Shown one piece after another: positions 16,263-23,553 of a DNA stretch of 28,638 nucleotides. Location of the stretch: the NCBI GenBank assembly GCA_965655625.1, contig CBFHHA010000032.1, positions 1-28,638 on the forward strand. The letters run 5' to 3'. Under the pieces are notes generated by a model, which was given only the letters and a program-made list of their open reading frames with translations, had not been told where the DNA came from and made no database searches. Source of the stretch: CAJJDF01 sp965655625 (lineage in GTDB: Bacteria > Bacteroidota > Bacteroidia > Flavobacteriales_D > CAJJDF01). Made by a program: the position numbers and the translations under genes. Position 1 is the stretch's first letter. The number at the start of each line of letters is the position of its first letter.

Positions 16263-16271
16263 AAACTATAT

Positions 16272-17048
16272 ATGGAATACGGAATATGTCAAGTGGTACT
16301 TTCTCCTGGAAGAGCCGAACCGAGAGATCAATCGGAAATAGAAATGCAACTCGTGTTTGGCGATTTGGTTTACATTCTTGAAGTGCAAAAAAATTGGACC
16401 AAGATAAAAATGACTAAGTTCAAGTATTCGTGTTGGGTCGATACCAAACATATTGTTAAACTAGAGGAAGATGAATTCAATCAAATTTATTCGCAAAAAG
16501 AAGTACGTGTTCATGATATTTCTGCCTCAATGAAGGAAGTAATAACAAACCAAGTTACCCACTTGGTAAAAGGATGCTTACTGCCAAATTTTGATTCTGG
16601 TTTCACCTCATTTGGCAACCAACGATTTGAGTTTTTTGGAAATACGAACCATACCTGCACCACTTCAAAGCAGGAAATAGCACAAACGGCCTTGGAGTAT
16701 TTAAACGCTCCCTATTTGTGGGGAGGAACTTCTCCTTTCGGAATTGATTGCTCGGGATTAACACAAATGTGTTACGCGCTGCATGGAATTCAACTACCAA
16801 GGGATGCCAAAGAACAAGCTTTGGTGGGAGAAACCGTTGATTTTTTGGCAGAGGCAGAACCTGGAGATTTGGTGTATTTTGATAATCAAGAAGGAGTAAT
16901 TACTCATGTTGGGATTTTACTTGAGAACAACAAACTTATTCACGCTTCGGGAAAAGTAAGGATAGATAAAGTGGATCATGAAGGAATTTACAGAGAGGAT
17001 TGTGAAAAATATACTCACAAATTAAGAATTATTAAAAAACTACTTTAG
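16272..17048 (+). CDS. NlpC/P60 (C40) peptidase with N-terminal SH3-like domain, probably cytoplasmic murein-peptide hydrolase
   Basis: 258 residues. The N-terminal 120 residues form an SH3b-like region ('GICQVVLSPGRAEPRDQSE', then 'LVFGDLVYILE' and 'WTKIK'). The C-terminal C40 domain has the catalytic Cys160 in 'GIDCSGL', His212 in 'THVGI' and His224 in 'IHASG', plus 'APYLWGGTSPFG' and 'EPGDLVYFD'. Such enzymes cleave the gamma-D-Glu to diamino acid bond of peptidoglycan stem peptides. No signal peptide is present, which matches the YkfC-like proteins that recycle murein peptides in the cytoplasm. The frame is open upstream to 16050, but that part runs across the HAD gene on the other strand; the ATG at 16272 begins the conserved sequence. 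The MORN-repeat gene follows after 48 bp. Confidence 0.9.
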   Translation: MEYGICQVVLSPGRAEPRDQSEIEMQLVFGDLVYILEVQKNWTKIKMTKFKYSCWVDTKHIVKLEEDEFNQIYSQKEVRVHDISASMKEVITNQVTHLVKGCLLPNFDSGFTSFGNQRFEFFGNTNHTCTTSKQEIAQTALEYLNAPYLWGGTSPFGIDCSGLTQMCYALHGIQLPRDAKEQALVGETVDFLAEAEPGDLVYFDNQEGVITHVGILLENNKLIHASGKVRIDKVDHEGIYREDCEKYTHKLRIIKKLL

Positions 17049-17096
17049 GATAATTTTTTGGTGTGTTTTTAGTTAATTAAGAAAAAAAGAAAAGGA

Positions 17097-17870
17097 ATGA
17101 TTAGATTGAAACAGGTACTTATTGCAGGTATTCTTTCACTGTTTATGATGAATAGTTCAGTTGCACAAAAGTTAAATAAAAAAGACGCCCAAGGAAATAA
17201 ACAAGGAACGTGGATCGCTTTTTACGATGGCACCAAAAATGTGAAGTATAGAGGAGATTTTATAAATGATATTCCAGTTGGAAAATTTATTTTTTTCTAT
17301 GAGAATGGAAAGGTAAAAGCCAAAAACACTTACTTAAATAAAGGGAAAGATTCATATGTAAGTATGTATCACGAGAATGGGAAACTAATGTCAATGGGAA
17401 AATATGTGAATGAACAAAAAGACAGTGTCTGGGTATTTTTGGATGAACATGGAAATTACTTGTCTAAAGAAAATTATAAGAATGGAAAGAGACATGGCAA
17501 GTGCTTTACGTTTTATGCGTTTAATCCCAAGATAGATCAGGGTCAACCCAATTTGCTAGAAGTAGCGATTTACATCCATGGAGAAAAGGACGGTGAATAC
17601 CTGAAATATTATCGAAACGGAAAATACATGATGCAGGCAAACTACTCAACAGGGACTTTAGAGGGAAAACGAACAACTTTTTACTCCAACGGTAAAAAAA
17701 GAAATGAGGTGTACTTTAAACACGGGGTGAAAAATGGATACACGATTAATTATGATACCAATGAAGAGGTTGTATCGAAACATTTTTATAAAAATGGATA
17801 CGAATTAAAAGGAAAAGTTCTCGAAGATTATTTACAAAGAAAAAGAGATCGAAGTAGAATGGTTAAATAG
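17097..17870 (+). CDS. Secreted MORN-repeat / YwqK-like protein
   Basis: 257 residues. A signal peptide covers about residues 1-23 (hydrophobic 'VLIAGILSLFMM', ending SSVAQ). The rest is a chain of about eight repeats of 20-25 residues built on aromatic-x-NGK-x-aromatic and 'Y-x-NG-x-x-x-G' patterns, for example 'FFYENGKVKA', 'MYHENGKLMS', 'NYKNGKRHGK', 'KYYRNGKYMM', 'TFYSNGKKRN' and 'HFYKNGYELK'. This is the MORN_2 / YwqK pattern, which forms elongated beta-sheets; database names such as 'YwqK family antitoxin' are not evidence of a toxin pair here, and no toxin-like gene adjoins it. It is probably periplasmic or surface-exposed; the role is unknown. Confidence 0.82.
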   Translation: MIRLKQVLIAGILSLFMMNSSVAQKLNKKDAQGNKQGTWIAFYDGTKNVKYRGDFINDIPVGKFIFFYENGKVKAKNTYLNKGKDSYVSMYHENGKLMSMGKYVNEQKDSVWVFLDEHGNYLSKENYKNGKRHGKCFTFYAFNPKIDQGQPNLLEVAIYIHGEKDGEYLKYYRNGKYMMQANYSTGTLEGKRTTFYSNGKKRNEVYFKHGVKNGYTINYDTNEEVVSKHFYKNGYELKGKVLEDYLQRKRDRSRMVK

Positions 17871-18138
17871 TCTATTTTATCTAAACAAAATCAAATGTAT
17901 AGTGGTGCTTTCTGCTAATGATAAGCGCTTCTAGTAGAAAGTTCTCTACGAACACTACAAATTTACGTCAAACCACTCCTGTGATTTTGTTTTTTATGTA
18001 ATTAATTTGTTTATTTGAGTATAGAAAAACATCGCGTTTTTTTTGTGGCTCAGAGAATTTTGATTTCGGTTATAAAATATTCAAAAGGATCTCATTTTTA
18101 TTGAACAGTTAGATAGTTTAAGCTTTAAAATAGAGCCC

Positions 18139-18166
18139 AAAAAGCCCATCCTCGGATGGGCTTTTT
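18139..18166. terminator. Strong intrinsic terminator (A-run, 12-bp stem, T-run)
   Basis: AAAAAGCCCATC pairs perfectly with GATGGGCTTTTT around the tetraloop CTCG (18151-18154). It is symmetric, so it could stop transcription from either side. It lies 269 bp after the MORN gene stop. Confidence 0.9.
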
Positions 18167-18221
18167 AAATTTATAGAAAGTTCGTTCATTGTTATTTAGT
18201 GAGAACATTTAGAAATAGAGT

Positions 18222-18253
18222 AGGCCAATAACAACGCTGTTAGTGGCCTTTTT
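18222..18253 (+). terminator. Plus-strand intrinsic terminator
   Basis: AGGCCA, one unpaired A, TAACA, the loop ACGC, TGTTA, one unpaired G and TGGCCT form a stem of 11 pairs with an internal A/G mismatch, followed by TTTTT (18249-18253). There is no T-run on the minus strand, so it acts on plus-strand transcripts. It is only 55 bp beyond the previous terminator. Confidence 0.75.
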
Positions 18254-18321
18254 GTTTGTATTCCTTTGTACTACATAAAATAGATTGTTCAAAGATTTAT
18301 TATTCAGTCCATGAATTTTAA

Positions 18322-18357
18322 ACAAAAAAAAAGGAAGACCCCGAATGAATCTTCCTT
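18322..18357 (-). terminator. Terminator of the T9SS subtilisin-like protease gene
   Basis: On the minus strand AAGGAAGA and TCTTCCTT (18357-18350 and 18338-18331) form an 8-bp stem with an 11-base loop, followed by a run of T corresponding to the A-run ending at 18324. It starts 28 bp after the protease stop. Confidence 0.8.
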
Positions 18358-18384
18358 ATTTTCCTGTATGCTGTGATGTGGCTG

Positions 18385-21300
18385 TTAGTTTACAACAATC
18401 TTTTTGGTAACGGTTTGGTCTTTCGAAGAAACTCTTACCGTATAAATTCCAGAAGAAACTTCGCTCAATGAAATTCTATTTAGTTTATTGGAAAGGGAAT
18501 TAGAATAAATCATTCTACCGTATACATCAAAAATATTGATCGTTACCTGTTCAATTTTTGCATTGTCAATTGTCAAATCAAATTCTCCGTTGTTGGGATT
18601 TGGGTAAATAGAAATTGCCTGATTCAATTCTTCTTCTTCAATTGAGGTATGATCAGAAATATTGATATCATCTATTGCAATGTCTGTATCCCAATTTCCT
18701 CCTGTAGTTCCAGTAAATCGTAATTTAATAATATCGCCTGAGTAGCTCGTTAGGTCGACTAATCCCTTTTTCCATTGATTTCCTTGATTACCACCAATCT
18801 TAAATTGATCTAAGTACCAAGTTGTACCATCATAGATATCTACTCTTAGGGTATCCATAGAATTTCCACCATACATATGATACCAGAAAGATAAAAACGG
18901 AGTACCTATTGAGGTTCCTAAATCAATACAAGGAGATAACATAACTCCTGTTTTTCCAGTACAATCCGTACCTGAAGCTTCAAGGTATAAATACCTTGCA
19001 AAACCAGAGGTGTGGTCGCCAGAAGGTCCGGTTCCGTTCGAAGGTGTACTTCCAGAATTAGTTCTCCAATCGATATCATCTTTGACACGGTTTTCTAAAT
19101 TAGTGAATCCGTTTCTTAAATTACAAGAAATGTCTTCGCAGTCGCTGGCATCAGAACAATTGGCAAACGAATTGAAATTCTCGTTAAATGGGGCTGACTG
19201 AACAGGTGTGTAGTTGTACACAGATACGGCTGTATCATTCAAAGAATATCCATCACTCGTAATTTCTGTCCATGCTTTTATAATGTATGTCCCTGGCGTG
19301 TTAAAGTTGTATTGAGTAGGGAAAGTGTATAGAGCAGAGTTACCTGTTGTCAATGAAGCAGATACAGTTCCTGTTTGTATCGGTCCTGAATTTACTTGAT
19401 ATTTCACTGTGAAGTTTGACACGGTTGTTGAACCAAAGTTATTTGTTCTTATTGTGATATCTGACAAACCGCTTTCGCAGGCACTTTCAGTAGGACTGAT
19501 AATGGAGGATATACCACCGTCTAGTGGTAGAACACAATTAAGGAGGCCGCCAGCATAAAAGGTTGCATCAGCTCTTCTACCAATATTATTTTGATTGTTT
19601 GATTTTACCGCTGCTACTGAGAACCATTGTCCTTTACTTGGGTCTGTAATTGGAATTTGAAAAGAAGTTGAGGAAGTTCTGCCAACTGAATCCATGTATT
19701 TGTTCCCTAGGAGGTACACTTGATATTCATCTGCTCCCGCTACCCCTGTCCAGCTCACTTCCATAAATGTTGGGCATACTTTCGTGACTGTAAGGTTTGT
19801 AGGTATTCTTATGATTGAGAATGTGTGATCTGAAGTGTCTCCAATACTTCCTCTAATAACTCTTACCAATGCTTTTCCGGTTACTAAGTTTGGTACAGCC
19901 CAATCTCGATATGTTGCGGTTCCAGCAGATGTGCCAATTGAATTCCAAGTAGAACCACTATCTATTGAATAACTTAAACTAAAGTTTCCTGACGTCCCAT
20001 ATGAATCCCAAAATAATCGTTCGGTTACTCCTGGAACAAATCCTTCACCACCGTTTGGATTAATTAGTTCTACTTTGTCGTAAATGAACTCATAAGTCAC
20101 GAAATATTTTTGTGGACCTTGGGGAATTGAGAAACCATTCACCTTTAATGAATAGGTTCCAGCCGCAGGATTATTAATTGAGATTTGTTCAACATTATTT
20201 AACGTATCCACTCCTTTAATAGCAGGGTTATCCAAAGTTGTTGCATTCGGTGTTGGATCCAAAATCCAAGGTAGGTAGGTAGTAGCTCCTCTCTCAAGTC
20301 GAGCGTCAAGATTATTTACTAGTGCTTTTGAAGCTGAAGTACTAGCCTCGTAATCATGCCAATAAACCATCACTTTCACTTCTTTCACATTCGTAGGAAT
20401 TATAATGTTGTGAGAATTCGTATTTCCTGTTGTGAGGGTAGAGTTAAAATATCTGTTTTGTTCAATTGCCCGAATAGCTCTTAACGCGTTCACCCTTCCA
20501 AATCCGTATTTAAAATCTGGGCCTACATTTCCGAAATCATCAGCAGAATTTAGAATGATTGCTTTCATCAAACCTGACTCAGGCCTTACTCCAGATTTTG
20601 CCTCGTAGGCATGATACATTTGAGCCAATACCCCAGAAATTCCAGGAGCTGCTGCGGAGGTACCACTTCCATATGCATAAGTATGGTTGGGATCAGTTGA
20701 AAAATTTCCATTTCCGTGAGCCGCAATGTCCGGCTTAATTCTTCCATCATCTGCAGGACCTCTACTGCTGGATGTGGCCAAATTTGTCCCGGTTTCTAAA
20801 TTGGCCGTTGCAATTACATTTTTAGCTTGTTTGTGTCCGCCAGTTATATTTCCCCATTGAGTACCTGCTCCATATCCGCAATTATTGTTATTGGAGTTTC
20901 CGGCAGAAAAAACTTGAATCAAAGTAGGATTTAACCTTATCTCTTGGTCCACAGTTCTGGCCAGAGAGGTATATCCTGCATTACATCCATTCGAATAGGA
21001 AGAGGAAAAGATCACTGCCGAATCATTTGTATGCACGTTCACAGTATTGGGTAAAGAGGAAGAGTATTGTCTAATTATAATATCAGCTCCAGTAGCCATT
21101 CCTTTCATTGTAGGGTCAACATTCCCAGCACCTCCAACAATTCCTGCAACCATGTCTCCATGACTTCCCAAATCTGCTGTTACACCTGGTTGTGACAATC
21201 TTCCTGTAAAATCAATGTGTGGACCCACAAGCCCGTCATCGTTTACTGCAACAACGACTCCCGTTCCATCATATTTCCGACCACCATTGTACCTTGTATT

Positions 21301-21963
21301 GATTGAAGTTGACCGATGCATGTTTCTTGATAAATCATGCTCCGGCTTGCCAGGTTCTGGTGTCAAATCAATTAATCTGATACCCTCGTGGCGAAATAAT
21401 TTGGTGACATTTGATTGGTTTAGAACAACTAAAGCTTTATTCACAAACACATTCGTTGATTTAATTTTGGTGATGTAAGGTTCAAGTTTTTCTAATTGAG
21501 TTTTGAAATCTAAATCTTGATAAAAACTTAGGTACAAAACGACCTCATCTTCTTCTAGCGCCCATTCCGGGTATGGAGTACTTATTGCTAAGTCAGTAAT
21601 TCTGTCGCTATTCAAAACTTCCCTAACGCTTCTCGCTCCAAAATTTTTTAATAAAACTTTATTAAAATTGGACGGGAATGAAATTAAATAAGTATTCATC
21701 GGGATGTACTCCTGAAATTTCAATCCAAGCGCATTCATTTTTTCTTTATTTTCTTGAGTAGGGATACGATCAAATTGCACAAACCGATAGTATTTGCCTT
21801 CTACCAGAGGTTGATTCGAGTTGGACGAAATGAATTTGTCAATATTATGTGGATAAAATTGCGTTCCAGTTTTAAGATCAATTGGAAGCGAGTTTTGGAC
21901 GTTCTGTCCAAATAAGTTGCTCGTTAGAAGCACTGTAACAAAAATGTTGTAAATTTTTTTCAT
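18385..21963 (-). CDS. Secreted subtilisin-like (S8) protease with T9SS C-terminal sorting domain
   Basis: 1192 residues. A signal peptide (about 1-20, ending NLFGQ) is followed by a propeptide-like region to about 215. The S8 domain (about 225-500) shows Asp242 ('VAVNDDG'), His268 ('GSHGDMVAG'), oxyanion Asn356 ('SAGNSN') and Ser436 ('GSGTSAAAP'). The His motif lacks the common 'HGTH' form. Downstream are a PPC-like or jelly-roll region, an FN3-like module near 740-810, and a cysteine-containing MAM/adhesion-like jelly roll around 980-1110 ('FLSFWYHMYGGN', then 'DIAIDDINIS'). The last 75 residues, 'ISIYPNPNNGEFDL' to 'KKIVVN', are a type A T9SS sorting signal, so the protein is exported across the outer membrane and anchored or released. 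It stands alone, with its own terminator; it probably degrades external protein. Confidence 0.93.
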   Translation of the reverse strand: MKKIYNIFVTVLLTSNLFGQNVQNSLPIDLKTGTQFYPHNIDKFISSNSNQPLVEGKYYRFVQFDRIPTQENKEKMNALGLKFQEYIPMNTYLISFPSNFNKVLLKNFGARSVREVLNSDRITDLAISTPYPEWALEEDEVVLYLSFYQDLDFKTQLEKLEPYITKIKSTNVFVNKALVVLNQSNVTKLFRHEGIRLIDLTPEPGKPEHDLSRNMHRSTSINTRYNGGRKYDGTGVVVAVNDDGLVGPHIDFTGRLSQPGVTADLGSHGDMVAGIVGGAGNVDPTMKGMATGADIIIRQYSSSLPNTVNVHTNDSAVIFSSSYSNGCNAGYTSLARTVDQEIRLNPTLIQVFSAGNSNNNNCGYGAGTQWGNITGGHKQAKNVIATANLETGTNLATSSSRGPADDGRIKPDIAAHGNGNFSTDPNHTYAYGSGTSAAAPGISGVLAQMYHAYEAKSGVRPESGLMKAIILNSADDFGNVGPDFKYGFGRVNALRAIRAIEQNRYFNSTLTTGNTNSHNIIIPTNVKEVKVMVYWHDYEASTSASKALVNNLDARLERGATTYLPWILDPTPNATTLDNPAIKGVDTLNNVEQISINNPAAGTYSLKVNGFSIPQGPQKYFVTYEFIYDKVELINPNGGEGFVPGVTERLFWDSYGTSGNFSLSYSIDSGSTWNSIGTSAGTATYRDWAVPNLVTGKALVRVIRGSIGDTSDHTFSIIRIPTNLTVTKVCPTFMEVSWTGVAGADEYQVYLLGNKYMDSVGRTSSTSFQIPITDPSKGQWFSVAAVKSNNQNNIGRRADATFYAGGLLNCVLPLDGGISSIISPTESACESGLSDITIRTNNFGSTTVSNFTVKYQVNSGPIQTGTVSASLTTGNSALYTFPTQYNFNTPGTYIIKAWTEITSDGYSLNDTAVSVYNYTPVQSAPFNENFNSFANCSDASDCEDISCNLRNGFTNLENRVKDDIDWRTNSGSTPSNGTGPSGDHTSGFARYLYLEASGTDCTGKTGVMLSPCIDLGTSIGTPFLSFWYHMYGGNSMDTLRVDIYDGTTWYLDQFKIGGNQGNQWKKGLVDLTSYSGDIIKLRFTGTTGGNWDTDIAIDDINISDHTSIEEEELNQAISIYPNPNNGEFDLTIDNAKIEQVTINIFDVYGRMIYSNSLSNKLNRISLSEVSSGIYTVRVSSKDQTVTKKIVVN

Positions 21964-22143
21964 GAGTTGTTATTAATAATCTCTCTAAATTAAGTGTTTG
22001 ATAAATGAATTGCAAATTTTACTAAGTGTTAAAAAAATATGAAATTCCAATTAATTCTAAACGAAGAAGTTCTCATACTTTTAGTTAACCTTTCCTTGTT
22101 TAAATCATTCGCACAAAATCTAACATATTAGGGTTTCTTTACT

Positions 22144-22151
22144 TAATTTTG
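22144..22151 (+). promoter_or_regulatory. Promoter -7 element for the FNR-ferredoxin operon
   Basis: TAATTTTG is an exact TAnnTTTG match, 22 bp before the ATG at 22174, predicting a short leader of about 16 nt. No TTTG box is seen at the -33 spacing. Confidence 0.45.
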
Positions 22152-22173
22152 GACTCAATTTCAAACCTACGTT

Positions 22174-23181
22174 ATGATAGAAACAGATATTTTAATAATC
22201 GGAGCTGGACCAACTGGTCTTTTTACTGTATTTGAAGCAGGATTATTGAAACTAAAATGCCATTTAATTGATTCATTGCCTCAGGCAGGTGGACAATGTT
22301 CAGAGATATATCCTAAGAAACCAATTTACGACATACCTGCTTACCCAGAAATCTTGGCAGGAGATTTGACAGATAGATTGATGGAACAAATTAAACCATT
22401 CAATCCCGGATTTACTTTGGGAGAGTCAGCCGTAGCAATTGATAAACAAGAAGATGGAAGTTTTATTGTTACCACAAATAGAGGGACAAAACACAAAGCC
22501 CCAGTAGTAGCAATTGCGGGTGGATTGGGTGTTTTCGAACCAAGAAAACCGCCAATTGAAAACTTATCGACTTTTGAAGATAAAGGAATTGAATACATTA
22601 TAAAAGACCCAGAATTTTACCGGGGAAAAGATGTAGTGATATCGGGTGGCGGTGATTCTGCATTGGATTGGGCCTATTTTTTAGCCAATGGAGTGGCAAA
22701 AAGTGTGGCGCTTGTTCATAGAAGAAACTCGTTCAGAGGACATTTAGACTCCGTTCAGAAAGTGATGGATATGGCTGATAAAGGACAATTAAATTTAATA
22801 ACTGAGGCAGAAGTTGTAGGAGTTGAGGGTGGCAATTCTTTGAATGAAGTGCTTATTAAACACAAAACTCAAGGAGAAATAAAGCTTACGACTGACCATT
22901 GGATTCCGTTGTTTGGTCTTTCGCCAAAATTGGGGCCAATTGCCGATTGGGGATTGAATATCTCAAAGAATTCGATTGAGGTCAATACTTTTGACTACAG
23001 CACAAACATTGATGGGATATACGCAATTGGTGATGTAAATACCTATCCTGGTAAATTGAAATTGATTTTGTGTGGTTTCCATGAAGCAACGTTAATGGTG
23101 CAATCTGCATTTGCAAGAATTTACCCGGATAAGAAAAATGTATTGAAATACACGACCGTAAATGGAGTAAATGGTTTTTAA
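22174..23181 (+). CDS. Ferredoxin-NADP reductase, thioredoxin-reductase-like type
   Basis: 335 residues. FAD is bound by GAGPTG at 10-15 and by 'GIYAIGDVNTYPGK' with Gly286-Asp287. NADPH is bound by GGGDSA at 158-163 and the 'HRR' at 182-184, which contacts the 2'-phosphate in related enzymes. 'PQAGGQCSEIYPKKPIYDIP' near residue 36 is typical of the TrxR-like FNR group (YumC and relatives). The CxxC redox motif of true thioredoxin reductases is absent. It transfers electrons between NADPH and ferredoxin in the cytoplasm. A 2Fe-2S ferredoxin gene begins 13 bp downstream, which strongly supports the assignment. Confidence 0.93.
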   Translation: MIETDILIIGAGPTGLFTVFEAGLLKLKCHLIDSLPQAGGQCSEIYPKKPIYDIPAYPEILAGDLTDRLMEQIKPFNPGFTLGESAVAIDKQEDGSFIVTTNRGTKHKAPVVAIAGGLGVFEPRKPPIENLSTFEDKGIEYIIKDPEFYRGKDVVISGGGDSALDWAYFLANGVAKSVALVHRRNSFRGHLDSVQKVMDMADKGQLNLITEAEVVGVEGGNSLNEVLIKHKTQGEIKLTTDHWIPLFGLSPKLGPIADWGLNISKNSIEVNTFDYSTNIDGIYAIGDVNTYPGKLKLILCGFHEATLMVQSAFARIYPDKKNVLKYTTVNGVNGF

Positions 23182-23194
23182 TTAAAAAGAAGAA

Positions 23195-23524
23195 ATGGAA
23201 GACAGTATAATTAAAGTGACCGTCATTGACAGGGAAGGAGTGGCTCACGAGTTAGAAGCTCCTACCGACATGAATATGAACATGATGGAAGTTTGTAAGT
23301 CATACGAATTACCCGTAGAGGGAACTTGTGGAGGAATGGCGATGTGTGCTTCTTGTCATATGTATGTGGAGTCTGACACGGCTTTACCCGAAAAATCGGA
23401 TGACGAGGAAGACATGTTGGATGAGGCGTTTTTTGTGGATGACGAAAAAAGCAGATTAGGATGTCAGCTTCATATAACGTCTGAGCTGAATAACCTAGTT
23501 GTAAAACTAGCTCCTGTAGGATAA
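23195..23524 (+). CDS. 2Fe-2S ferredoxin, adrenodoxin-type
   Basis: 109 residues. The cluster ligands are Cys45, Cys51, Cys54 and Cys90, spaced C-x5-C-x2-C-x35-C, in 'GTCGGMAMCASCHMYV' and 'RLGCQLHI'. This spacing identifies the vertebrate/adrenodoxin class rather than plant-type ferredoxins. An acidic segment (about 60-85, rich in Asp and Glu) corresponds to the partner-docking region. It probably takes electrons from the reductase encoded 13 bp upstream. The final acceptor is not encoded nearby: no P450, Rieske oxygenase or iron-sulphur assembly gene lies in the window. Confidence 0.95.
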   Translation: MEDSIIKVTVIDREGVAHELEAPTDMNMNMMEVCKSYELPVEGTCGGMAMCASCHMYVESDTALPEKSDDEEDMLDEAFFVDDEKSRLGCQLHITSELNNLVVKLAPVG

Positions 23525-23553
23525 TAAAACCTACTTATTTAGTAAGTTTACAA

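Larger units (their letters stand above)
17871..18384. other. 514-bp region without a recognised gene, with a structured element and three terminators
   Basis: No ORF here has convincing coding character. At 17900-17957 there is a stem of CTTTCTGCTA (17908-17917) with TAGTAGAAAG (17932-17941), ten pairs including one G-U, closed further out by TAGTG (17900-17904) and CACTA (17953-17957). Its 14-base loop contains AAGCGCTT. Hairpin terminators follow at 18139-18166, 18222-18253 and 18322-18357. The layout could be a long 3' untranslated region of the MORN gene or a separate small RNA gene ending at 18166 and/or 18253. No tRNA-like or known riboswitch pattern was recognised. Confidence 0.5.

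Noticed and set aside
16050..16271. Upstream in-frame extension of the NlpC/P60 reading frame (74 codons).
   Set aside because: It lies antisense to the HAD phosphatase gene and across both promoter elements, and it shows no conserved sequence. The ATG at 16272 begins the domain.
16257..16291. TTGACA ... TATAGT on the minus strand upstream of the HAD gene, resembling an E. coli sigma-70 promoter.
   Set aside because: Bacteroidota use a different consensus, and the TAnnTTTG element nearby is the more likely signal.
17097..17870. Toxin-antitoxin role for the YwqK-like protein.
   Set aside because: The protein has a signal peptide and no toxin-like neighbour; the 'antitoxin' name is inherited from database labels.
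17918..18001. Possible 27-codon ORF on the plus strand in the 514-bp gap.
   Set aside because: No ribosome-binding site, no recognisable peptide features, and it overlaps the stem structure; chance is more likely.
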